From Caulobacteraceae bacterium (GTDB lineage Bacteria > Pseudomonadota > Alphaproteobacteria > Caulobacterales > Caulobacteraceae), in contig JADZBR010000044.1 in NCBI GenBank assembly GCA_020852035.1, positions 1-10,605 of the forward strand: DNA of 10,605 nt. Reading direction: 5' to 3'. This document shows positions 1-7,261 of the stretch, in pieces. The notes below the pieces were generated by a model. It made no database searches and was not told the DNA's origin. It worked only from the letters and a program-made list of their open reading frames with translations. Position numbers and translations under genes: made by a program. How positions within the stretch are numbered: position 1 is the first letter of the stretch; each line of letters opens with the position of its first letter.

Positions 1-890
<890 letters not shown>

Positions 891-1063
891 CTTCCACTCG
901 CGCGCGAAGGCACGAGCGCGCATCGCGCGCCGAGCCGACCGGACTTCAGGTTAAGCGGCGGGTTTAGAGACGGCGAGGGGGCCGCGCAAGCCCGCGCGCG
1001 GTCGGCGGCCGTCCCCGGCGTATCGGTTTCGGTTGAAACCCTGGGATCGCTAAATGTTACGCA

Positions 1064-1091
1064 TTTATACAAATAAATACACATGTTACAA
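1064..1091 (-). promoter_or_regulatory. Candidate carB promoter
   Basis: Read on the minus strand, TTGTAA (1091-1086) and TATAAA (1069-1064) are separated by 16 nt, a good sigma-70-like pair inside the AT-rich island. Transcription would start near 1057 and give a leader of about 165 nt before carB. The match is by eye and the island is AT-rich, so chance hexamers are likely; the need for a carB promoter here (no co-directional gene abuts it) raises the odds. Confidence 0.4.
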
Positions 1092-1185
1092 AGTATAAGT
1101 TACGTCGTATTATAGTATTATCCCGATACCCGTGACTTTATTGTCGCAGACAACTCAACGGTGTCTTTCTAGAACGCCTTATCTT

Positions 1186-1207
1186 GCGTGACGTCGACTC
1201 GTCACGC
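1186..1207. promoter_or_regulatory. 22-bp dyad, candidate operator of the receptor gene
   Basis: GCGTGACG (1186-1193) and CGTCACGC (1200-1207) are perfect inverted arms of 8 bp around a 6-nt spacer. The dyad lies 73 bp before the receptor start. A further GTGACG occurs at 1222-1227, directly followed by a second TGACGC (1230-1235), so the same half-site recurs downstream. The size and placement fit a dimeric regulator site or a short leader hairpin. No poly-T tract follows, so a terminator is unlikely. The regulator is unknown. Confidence 0.4.
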
Positions 1208-1280
1208 TGGGGCTGGGGCCGGTGACGCATGACGCGCGGTTCCTGTCCCGTGCTCGAACATCGGAAGGCCGCTTCAAGAA

Positions 1281-4223
1281 ATGCAGACTCTCAAACTCAA
1301 GCTCCTCGCCACCTCCCTGTTTTCCAGCGTCGCGCTGGTCGGGCTGGCGCCCGGCGTGGCCGCGGCGCAGGAGGACGCGGCGGAGGCATCCACCAACGTC
1401 GAGGAGCTGATCGTCACCGGCTCGCGCATTCCGCGGCCGAACCTGGAACAGCCCACCCCCGTCACCACCGTGACCGAGGCCCAGATCCTGAACTCCGGCA
1501 CCAGCAGCCTGGGCGACGTGCTGGCGCAACTGCCGGCGCTCTCGTCGAGCGGGACGGTGCGCGCCAATTCGGACGGCGGCGCCGACGTCGGCGGCCTGAG
1601 CTTCCCGGATCTGCGCAACCTCGGCACCGCCCGCACCCTGACCCTGGTCAACGGCAAGCGGCACGTGGCGGGCGACGCCGGCGACACGGCGGTGGACCTG
1701 GGCTCGATTCCGACCGCGCTGGTCGAGCGCGTGGAGGTGATCACCGGCGGCGCCTCGGCGATCTACGGCTCGGACGCGGTCACCGGCGTCCTGAACATCA
1801 TCCTGAAGGACGACTTCGAGGGCTATGAGGTCAACATCCAGGGCCTGACCCCCTGGGACGGCGAATACGGCCGCAGCTGGAGCGCCTACGCCACCGGCGG
1901 CTGGAACTTCGCCGGCGACCGCGGCAACGTCACCCTGACGGCCTCCTACGACAACCAGCAGCGGGTGATGGGCTCGGAGATCAGGGCGCTCCGCAACTGG
2001 GCGTCCATCGAGAACCCGGCCGACACCGGCCCGAACGACGGCATTCCGGACCGACTCTACAAGCCGAACGTCCAGACCGAGTTCTTCCACAAATACGGCG
2101 ACATCATCCACTACAACCCGTTCACCGGCGCCCTGACGCCGATCACCGGGTTCGACGCCGCCGGCAACCCGGTCGGGTTCCCGCCGCGGATCGGCGACAA
2201 CAACCTGTTCTACGGCGCTTTCGCCGAGAACTGCGCCACCTGCTACGACTCGGACGCCGGCGCCACGATCATCCCGCGGTTCGACCGCTGGGCCCTGGCC
2301 TCGACCTTCCGCTACGACCTGACCGAAAACATCCGGTTCAAGGGCGACGTGAAGTACGTCGAGTCCAACATCAACGACACCTTCTCGCCGTCGTTCGTCA
2401 CCAACAGCTTCTATATCGACCCCAGCCAGCAGTTCGGTGGGCCGCCGGACAACGCCTTCATCACCCCGGAAATCCAGGCGCTCATCGATCAGGACCCGAG
2501 CGCCATCTACTTCCTCAACCGCATCAACGAGGACATCGGCGGCCGTAACTCCGACACCACCCGCAAGACCTTCCGCGTGGTGGGCTCGCTGGAGGGCGAG
2601 TTCGACGCCGGCTTCTCCGACATGACCTGGGAGGCCAGCTACAACTTCGGCCGCACCAAGAACCGTTTCGACAGCAAGAACGGCCTGATCCCCGGCAACT
2701 TCAACGCCGCCATCGATGCGGTGCGTGACGCCAGCGGCCAGATCCGCTGCCGCATGGACGTGCCCTCGCAGTGGTACGCCGGCTACGCGCCGCCGGACCC
2801 CACCACGCTGACCGGCGAGGCCTGCGTGCCGTTCAACCTGTTCGGCGCCCAGAACAGCCGGGCGGCGATGGACTATGTGACCTACGAGTCGACCCGTACC
2901 CACACCATCACCCAGCAGGTCGCCAGCCTGCTGTTCGGGGCCGACACCGCGCGGTTCCTGAACCTGCCGGGCGGGCCGATCTCGCTGGCCGGCGGCCTGG
3001 AGTATCGAAAGGAGGAGTCGAAGAACATCAACGACCCCTTCGTGCAGAGCGGCATCACCGAGTCGGCGCCGCAGCCGAACGCCACCGGCAGCTTCAACGT
3101 GAAGGAAGCCTTCATCGAGTTCGAAGCGCCGATTCTGCGCGACCAGCCGGGCTTCCATCGCCTGTCGCTGGACGGCGCGGTGCGTTTCGCCGACTACAGC
3201 CACGCCGGCCAGGCCACCGCCTGGAAGCTCGGCGGGGTCTGGGCGCCGATCTCCGACCTGACCTTCCGCGGCACCTATTCCAAGGCCGTGCGGGCGCCGA
3301 ACATCGTCGAAGCCTTCTCGCCGGCCACGCCGGGCTTCTTCTCGGTTTTCGACCCCTGTGAAGCCGGCTCGCTGGCCGTCGACCCGGATCGGGCCGCCAA
3401 CTGCGCGGCGCTGGGCGTGACGTTCGACGACGCCACCGACAACAACTTCCCGGGCGTGGCCAGCGGCAACGTGAACCTCCATCCCGAGAAGGCGGAGACC
3501 TACACCGTCGGCTTCGTCTACCAGCCCAGCTGGCTGACCGGCCTGTCGCTGACCGTCGACTACTATTCGATCGAGATCGACCGGGCGATCACCCTGCTCG
3601 ACCCGCAGGACGCCGCCGACAAGTGCGTCGACGGGCCGGACCTGGCGACCGAATACTGCGACCTGATCATCCGCGACCCGGTGACCCGCCAGATCGTCTC
3701 GGTGGAATCCAGCTATCTGAACCAGTCGGCGCTGACGACGGCAGGCTGGGACGTGCAGCTGGGCTATGCCCGCAACATCGGCGAGGGGCGTCTGACCGGC
3801 TCGCTGAACCTCAACTACCTCGAGAAGCTGCGCGTCTTCGCGTTCGAGGACTATCCGGACGTGGTCGACAAGGAAGAGGGCGAGATCGGCGACCCGCGGA
3901 TCTCCTTCGTCAGCTCGCTGTCCTACAACCAGGGTCCCTGGACCCTGACCTGGGAGAGCCAGTTCCTGTCGAAGTCGCGCCGCAGCCGCGACACCCCGAA
4001 GGAGCGCACCGACCGGCCGTTCATCGAGGAGGTCTGGTATCATGACCTGATCGCCCGCTATCAGGTCGACTTCGCCCGCGGGGCGGAGGTCTACGTCGGG
4101 GTCAACAACATCTTCGACAAGGACATGCCGGTCACCCTGACGGGCAACGCCTCGATCGCCGGCGACACGGCCTACGACCTCTTCGGCCGTCAGGTGTTCG
4201 CTGGGGTCCGCGCGCGCTTCTAG
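1281..4223 (+). CDS. TonB-dependent outer-membrane receptor (no STN domain)
   Basis: This is a 980-residue outer-membrane transporter that would bring a scarce substrate into the periplasm using energy from TonB-ExbB-ExbD. A signal peptide spans residues 1-29, with basic residues, a hydrophobic core and cleavage after AAA, before Gln30. A TonB-box-like VEELIVTG lies at 40-47 and leads into GSRIPRPN. The plug follows at about 50-180, with LVNGKR, the IPTALVERVEVITGGASAIYGSDAVTGVLNI region and IILKDDFEG. The rest is the beta-barrel, with TFRGTYSKAVRAPNIVEAF, a typical NLHPEKAETYTVGF segment, YVGVNNIFDKD and a terminal Phe (GVRARF). There is no STN domain between signal peptide and TonB box, so this is not a FecA-type signalling receptor. 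Several Cys pairs sit in presumed extracellular loops. A weak SD, GGAAGG (1263-1268), lies 12 nt before the ATG. A strong terminator follows. The substrate cannot be told from sequence. Confidence 0.95.
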   Translation: MQTLKLKLLATSLFSSVALVGLAPGVAAAQEDAAEASTNVEELIVTGSRIPRPNLEQPTPVTTVTEAQILNSGTSSLGDVLAQLPALSSSGTVRANSDGGADVGGLSFPDLRNLGTARTLTLVNGKRHVAGDAGDTAVDLGSIPTALVERVEVITGGASAIYGSDAVTGVLNIILKDDFEGYEVNIQGLTPWDGEYGRSWSAYATGGWNFAGDRGNVTLTASYDNQQRVMGSEIRALRNWASIENPADTGPNDGIPDRLYKPNVQTEFFHKYGDIIHYNPFTGALTPITGFDAAGNPVGFPPRIGDNNLFYGAFAENCATCYDSDAGATIIPRFDRWALASTFRYDLTENIRFKGDVKYVESNINDTFSPSFVTNSFYIDPSQQFGGPPDNAFITPEIQALIDQDPSAIYFLNRINEDIGGRNSDTTRKTFRVVGSLEGEFDAGFSDMTWEASYNFGRTKNRFDSKNGLIPGNFNAAIDAVRDASGQIRCRMDVPSQWYAGYAPPDPTTLTGEACVPFNLFGAQNSRAAMDYVTYESTRTHTITQQVASLLFGADTARFLNLPGGPISLAGGLEYRKEESKNINDPFVQSGITESAPQPNATGSFNVKEAFIEFEAPILRDQPGFHRLSLDGAVRFADYSHAGQATAWKLGGVWAPISDLTFRGTYSKAVRAPNIVEAFSPATPGFFSVFDPCEAGSLAVDPDRAANCAALGVTFDDATDNNFPGVASGNVNLHPEKAETYTVGFVYQPSWLTGLSLTVDYYSIEIDRAITLLDPQDAADKCVDGPDLATEYCDLIIRDPVTRQIVSVESSYLNQSALTTAGWDVQLGYARNIGEGRLTGSLNLNYLEKLRVFAFEDYPDVVDKEEGEIGDPRISFVSSLSYNQGPWTLTWESQFLSKSRRSRDTPKERTDRPFIEEVWYHDLIARYQVDFARGAEVYVGVNNIFDKDMPVTLTGNASIAGDTAYDLFGRQVFAGVRARF

Positions 4224-4245
4224 GGCGGGCTTTGGTCTAAGGCAG

Positions 4246-4276
4246 CGGCGTCGCCGGGGGACCGGCGGCGCCGTTT
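4246..4276 (+). terminator. Intrinsic terminator after the TonB-dependent receptor
   Basis: The arms 4246-4257 and 4262-4273 pair over 12 bp with a single G-U wobble and close on a GGGA tetraloop (4258-4261). A short TTT (4274-4276) follows. It begins 22 nt after the receptor stop codon. The stem is very GC-rich, so it should be stable; the U-tract is short, as is usual in high-GC genomes. It suggests that the downstream sigma/anti-sigma gene has its own promoter. Confidence 0.75.
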
Positions 4277-4291
4277 GCACGTCAAATCGCC

Positions 4292-4350
4292 GCGAGGCGC
4301 CCTTTGCGGGTTGCCCCGGCGGGCGGGCTTCGATTCTATGGGCGCCTCGC
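4292..4350 (+). repeat. 11-bp inverted repeat in the leader of the sigma/anti-sigma gene
   Basis: GCGAGGCGCCC (4292-4302) is exactly complementary to GGGCGCCTCGC (4340-4350), with a 37-nt loop. The right arm ends 31 nt before the chosen GTG start. A second pair, CGATTC (4331-4336) and GAATCG (4362-4367), crosses the first, so the two could form a pseudoknot or mutually exclusive structures. This could be a leader structure, a spaced operator pair or a second terminator; sequence alone does not decide. Confidence 0.45.
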
Positions 4351-4381
4351 CCCTTTCCCTCGAATCGCCCGAAGCTTAGCC

Positions 4382-5560
4382 GTGGACGTACTGTCGCCGG
4401 ACTCCGAGACGCTTACTGACCTCCTGGGCCGCATCGCCCGGGCCGATGAGGGCGCGCTGCGCCGCCTCTACGATGCGGCGGGGCCGAGGCTCTACGCCGT
4501 CGCCCTGCGCGTGCTGGGCGATCCAAAGGACGCCGGGGAGGCGGTCGAGCAGACCATCCTCACCGTCTGGCGCCATGCCGACCAGTTCGATGCGTCGGGA
4601 GATCCGCTGGCCTGGCTCTGCAGCCTCACCCGCGAGCGGGCGATCCGCCGGCGTCGCTCGCGCCCGGCCGGCGAGACGGACGTCGATGTGGTGGCGGAAG
4701 TGGGTTCCGACGAGGTGCTGCAGACCGTCTTCCTCGAGGGACTGACCTTTCTGGAGCTTGCGCCGCGGCTGCCGGCCGGCGGCGGTCCGGCCAAGCTCGC
4801 CGTGCGACGCGCCCTGGCGGGCCTGGGCGTCGACGAGGCGGCCGGCGACGACGGCTATCTCGCGCCGGAATACGCCCTCGGCCTTCTCGACGCCGCCCAG
4901 CGCAAGGCGGCCAACGCCCGGATGCTCACCGACCTGGCGCTGGCCGAGGCCGTGCGGGGCTGGAACCGCCAGTTCGAGCCCTTCTTCGACCTTCTGGCGC
5001 CGCAGCGGCCGCCGACCGGCGTCTGGGGCCGCATCGACCGGCGGATCAATCCGGTGAAGGCGCCGGCGGCCACCGTCGTGCCGCCGCACCTCGCCGGCCA
5101 GGCGCGGCCCGACTGGCGGCCCTGGGTGCTGGGCGCGGCCGGGCTGATCGCGCTCTGCGCCGTGGTCGGAGCGGCGCTGCTGATCCTCCGCCAGCCCAAG
5201 CCGGCCGCGCCGGTGGGCGGGCGGCCGATGCTGGCGGGCCGGCTGATGCCGCCGAAGGGAGATCCGCTGTTCCTCGCCACCCTTGATGCGGCGCGCGGCG
5301 AGATCGTGGTCGTGCAGAGCCGCGAGGTGCTGACGGGCGGCCAGGTGCTTCGCCTGTGGCTCAAGGACGGGGAGGGGGCGCCCACCCTGGTCGGCCAACT
5401 GCCGCCGATGGGCCAGTCCACGCGCCTGCGGCTGCCGCGCGAGATCGTCGACGATGCGGCGGCCGGCGGCGAGGTGCTGGTGACGCTGGAGCCGGCCGGC
5501 CCTCCGGGCGATGCGCCCGCCGGCGCGGTGGTGGCCTCGGGCGCCCTGGCGGCGGCTTAG
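4382..5560 (+). CDS. Fused ECF sigma-like / RskA-type anti-sigma membrane protein
   Basis: One uninterrupted frame of 392 residues from a GTG at 4382 joins two normally separate proteins. Residues about 10-95 resemble ECF sigma region 2: LYDAAGPRLYAVALRVLGDPKDA, then EQTILTVWRHADQFD (region 2.2, core binding) and PLAWLCSLTRERAIRRRRSRP (2.3-2.4). Residues about 111-148 keep a shortened region 4 core (LEGLTFLELAPRL). Residues 159-222 are a typical RskA/anti-sigma-K cytosolic domain (PEYALGLLDAAQRKA, then VWGRIDRRI). A membrane helix spans 248-269, and about 290-392 is the periplasmic RskA domain (FLATLDAARGEIVVV, LRLWLKDG, VLVTLEPAGPPGDAPAG). The expected topology is sigma part and anti-sigma part in the cytoplasm with the C-terminus outside. 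The frame also opens at a TTG (4304) with GAGG six nt upstream, but those 26 residues do not look like sigma. No good SD precedes the GTG, so the start is uncertain. Domain calls are from memory of the families; whether the sigma part is active is unknown. Confidence 0.85.
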   Translation: MDVLSPDSETLTDLLGRIARADEGALRRLYDAAGPRLYAVALRVLGDPKDAGEAVEQTILTVWRHADQFDASGDPLAWLCSLTRERAIRRRRSRPAGETDVDVVAEVGSDEVLQTVFLEGLTFLELAPRLPAGGGPAKLAVRRALAGLGVDEAAGDDGYLAPEYALGLLDAAQRKAANARMLTDLALAEAVRGWNRQFEPFFDLLAPQRPPTGVWGRIDRRINPVKAPAATVVPPHLAGQARPDWRPWVLGAAGLIALCAVVGAALLILRQPKPAAPVGGRPMLAGRLMPPKGDPLFLATLDAARGEIVVVQSREVLTGGQVLRLWLKDGEGAPTLVGQLPPMGQSTRLRLPREIVDDAAAGGEVLVTLEPAGPPGDAPAGAVVASGALAAA

Positions 5561-5592
5561 CGCCCAATTCAGCGATCAACCGCTCCCTGTTC

Positions 5593-5694
5593 GTCATCGC
5601 CGGACTTGTTCCGGCGACCCATGAACACGGTGTTTCTGCAGGAAGCCCGGCGAGCCCGGCGTGCATGGGCCCGCGGAACAAGTCCGCGGGTGAC
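5593..5694. repeat. Paired-hairpin intergenic repeat between convergent genes
   Basis: Two 31-bp arms (5593-5623 and 5664-5694) are imperfect inverted copies, both running from GTCA to CCATG when read outward-in. Each arm is itself a hairpin: CGCCGGA-CTTGT-TCCGGCG at 5598-5616 and CCCGCGGA-ACAAG-TCCGCGGG at 5670-5690. The stem bases differ between arms, but each arm keeps its own pairing. The 40-nt centre carries the small palindrome AACAC-G-GTGTT (5624-5634) and a 9-bp tandem repeat AGCCCGGCG twice (5644-5661). The CGGACTTGTTCCG core belongs to a type of REP-like element that I know as abundant between genes of alphaproteobacteria. It may also stop transcription from both sides, as it fills the gap between the stop codons of the flanking genes. 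Family membership is from memory. Confidence 0.8.
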
Positions 5695-5712
5695 GCGGTA
5701 GCGCTGCGCGCT

Positions 5713-6882
5713 CTAACGCGCCCGGTCCATCAGCCCGGCGAACCGCTCGAAGAGATAGAGCGAATCCGTCGGTCCCGGGGACGCCTCCGGGTGGTGCTGC
5801 ACCGAGAATACCGGCTTGTCCTTCAGCGCCAGCCCCGCGTTGGTGCCGTCGAACAGCGAGACGTGCGTCTCGGTGACCGGTTCGGGCAGGCTGTCGCGAT
5901 CGACGGTGAAACCGTGGTTCATCGAGACGATCTCCACCTTGCCGGTGGTCAGGTCCTTCACCGGATGGTTCGCGCCGTGATGACCCTGGTCCATCTTCAC
6001 GGTCCTGGCGCCCAGGGCGCGGGCCAGCATCTGGTGGCCAAGGCAGATGCCGAACAGCGGCTTGCCGCTCTCGACCAGCTTGCGGATCTCCGGCACGGCG
6101 TATTCGCCGGTCGCCGCCGGGTCGCCGGGGCCGTTGGAGAGCAGGACGCCGTCAGGCTTGCGGGCCAGGATGTCCTCGGCCGAGGTCGAGGCGGGCACCA
6201 CGGTGGCGCGGGCGCCGATGGAGGTGAGGGCGCGCAGGATATTGCGCTTCACGCCATAGTCGACGACGACCACCTCATACTTCGGGGTTTCCGCCGGCTT
6301 TTCATAGCCTTCCGGCCATGACCAGAGGCCCTCGTCATAGACGAACGGCTGCAGGCAGGAGGCGTCCTTGGCGAGGTCGAGGCCGACGAGGCCGCTCCAT
6401 TCGCGGGCCTGGCGGGCGAGCGCCTCCAGGTCGAAACGGCCGTCGGGATCGTGGGCGATCACCGCATGCGGCATGCCCTGTTCGCGAATGCGGCGGGTGA
6501 GCGAGCGGGTGTCGACGCCGGCCAGGCCGACCACGCCGCGCCGCGCCATCCAGCCCGAGAGGTCGCTGTCGGCCCGCCAGTTGGCCGGGGCGGTCGGCAG
6601 GTCGCGGAAGATCGCGCCGCGGGCGGCGGTTTCGGCCGAGCCGCTCAGCTGTTCGATATCCTGCACGTTCGTGCCGACATTGCCGACGTGCGGGAAGGTG
6701 AAGGCGACGATCTGGGCCATGTAGGAGGGATCGGTCAGGATCTCCTGGTAGCCGGTCATGGCGGTGTTGAAGCACACCTCGCCGACCGCCGATCCCGCCG
6801 CGCCGACCCCTGTCCCCTGGAGCACCGTCCCGTCGGCCAGAACCAGCACGCCGGTGCAGCCGGGCAGTAGGTCGCTGGCCAT
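5713..6882 (-). CDS. carA: Carbamoyl-phosphate synthase small (glutaminase) subunit
   Basis: CarA hydrolyses glutamine and channels ammonia to CarB in the cytoplasmic synthase. The 389-residue product has the usual length. The N-terminal CPSase small-subunit domain covers about 11-145 (TVLQGTGVG, GEVCFNTAMTGYQEILTDPSY, GVDTRSLTRRIRE). The class I glutamine amidotransferase domain covers about 203-385, with LLSNGPGDPA (247-256), the nucleophile Cys280 in GICLGHQ, and His364 and Glu366 in QHHPEASPGP. All catalytic residues are intact. The start is fixed by a strong SD, AAGGAGG, 5 nt upstream. Its stop faces the stop of the sigma/anti-sigma gene across the paired-hairpin repeat. carB lies about 4.8 kb downstream on the same strand with two opposite-strand genes between, so the two subunits cannot be an ordinary operon here. 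Confidence 0.97.
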   Translation of the reverse strand: MASDLLPGCTGVLVLADGTVLQGTGVGAAGSAVGEVCFNTAMTGYQEILTDPSYMAQIVAFTFPHVGNVGTNVQDIEQLSGSAETAARGAIFRDLPTAPANWRADSDLSGWMARRGVVGLAGVDTRSLTRRIREQGMPHAVIAHDPDGRFDLEALARQAREWSGLVGLDLAKDASCLQPFVYDEGLWSWPEGYEKPAETPKYEVVVVDYGVKRNILRALTSIGARATVVPASTSAEDILARKPDGVLLSNGPGDPAATGEYAVPEIRKLVESGKPLFGICLGHQMLARALGARTVKMDQGHHGANHPVKDLTTGKVEIVSMNHGFTVDRDSLPEPVTETHVSLFDGTNAGLALKDKPVFSVQHHPEASPGPTDSLYLFERFAGLMDRAR

Positions 6883-6887
6883 CTAAG

Positions 6888-6894
6888 CCTCCTT
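6888..6894 (-). promoter_or_regulatory. Strong ribosome binding site of carA
   Basis: The minus strand reads AAGGAGG, a near-perfect Shine-Dalgarno, 5 nt before the carA ATG at 6882. It is much stronger than the SD of the other genes here and fixes the carA start. Confidence 0.85.
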
Positions 6895-6940
6895 GGGATG
6901 AGCCGGGGCGCGGGCGGCCGTCGTCCGCGCAAACGGCCGC

Positions 6941-6969
6941 TATCTAGGGACCGGGATGCGGCGACGCAA
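6941..6969 (-). promoter_or_regulatory. Candidate carA promoter
   Basis: On the minus strand TTGCGT (6969-6964) and TAGATA (6946-6941) are 17 nt apart. The CCTAGATA context also resembles the GCTANAWC -10 pattern described for Caulobacter housekeeping promoters. Transcription would begin near 6934, giving a leader of about 50 nt. An 8-bp inverted repeat, GCGGCCGT (6914-6921) and ACGGCCGC (6933-6940), lies from the -10 element into the start of the transcript and could be an operator or a leader hairpin. Confidence 0.5.
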
Positions 6970-7009
6970 ACGATTCGACCGCCCGCGCGGCGGGGAATAT
7001 CGTCACGCC

Positions 7010-7252
7010 ATGCTCCAGCTCCGGCCCAATTGCGAGTGTTGCGACATCGACCTGCCGGCGGACCGCGCCGGCGCGTTCATCTGCAGCTTCGAGTGCACTT
7101 TCTGCGCCGCCTGCGCGGAGAACCGGTTCGGCGGGTCTTGCCCCAACTGCGGCGGCCAGTTGCTGGCCAGGCCGACGCGGGCGGCGGCGCTGCTGGGGCG
7201 TTTCCCGGCCTCGAGCGAGCGGGTGACCAAGCCGCACGCCGCCTGCGCCTGA
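7010..7252 (+). CDS. Small Cys-rich DUF1272 protein
   Basis: The 80-residue product starts MLQLRPNCECCDIDLP and continues ICSFECTFCAACAEN and CPNCGG, the recognisable pattern of the DUF1272 family. Eight cysteines (8, 10, 11, 25, 29, 32, 35, 44) and Cys47 could bind one or two zinc ions; that is inference from spacing, and the family's function is unknown to me. The frame is open upstream to an ATG at 6956, but family members begin at MLxLRPNC, so the ATG at 7010 is chosen. The 18 upstream residues are Arg-rich and overlap the presumed carA promoter. A modest GGGGA (6992-6996) lies 13 nt before the start. The HAD hydrolase gene follows after 9 nt, so the two are probably cotranscribed. Confidence 0.88.
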   Translation: MLQLRPNCECCDIDLPADRAGAFICSFECTFCAACAENRFGGSCPNCGGQLLARPTRAAALLGRFPASSERVTKPHAACA

Positions 7253-7261
7253 GCGCGCGCC

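Larger units (their letters stand above)
891..1280. other. Divergent intergenic control region with AT-rich island
   Basis: This 390-bp gap separates divergent carB and the TonB-dependent receptor gene. I see no credible gene in it. Positions 891-1020 have the high GC of the genome, while about 1050-1180 is strikingly AT-rich. The island holds two copies of ATGTTAC (1054-1060 and 1083-1089), a tandem GTATTAT pair with an 8-nt period (1107-1113 and 1115-1121), and the small dyad TTGTC-GCA-GACAA (1141-1153). A hairpin-forming GGTTTC-GGTT-GAAACC lies at 1025-1040. On the plus strand, TTACAA (1086-1091) with TATTAT (1108-1113) at 16-nt spacing could serve the receptor gene, using the same hexamer as the minus-strand carB promoter. 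All promoter statements are inference from pattern. Confidence 0.5.

Noticed and set aside
1179..4280. A 1,033-codon open frame antisense to the TonB-dependent receptor gene
   Set aside because: It exactly shadows the receptor, has no family features, and reads as a Val/Ala/Gly/Arg/Asp-rich product expected from GC-rich third codon positions. The plus-strand frame has a signal peptide, plug and barrel.
4304..4381. N-terminal extension of the sigma/anti-sigma protein from the TTG at 4304
   Set aside because: The 26 residues lack sigma similarity, use a rare start codon and span the hairpin region; the GTG at 4382 starts just before the sigma-like sequence. The GAGG spacing keeps it a minor possibility.
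4376..5398. A 340-codon antisense open frame over the sigma/anti-sigma gene
   Set aside because: It has low-complexity Arg/Gly/Ala composition with no domain, while the plus frame has recognisable sigma and RskA domains.
5361..5681. A minus-strand frame containing WVAGTSPAMT
   Set aside because: That peptide is a known by-product of translating the CGGACTTGTTCCGG-type intergenic repeat and is not a gene.
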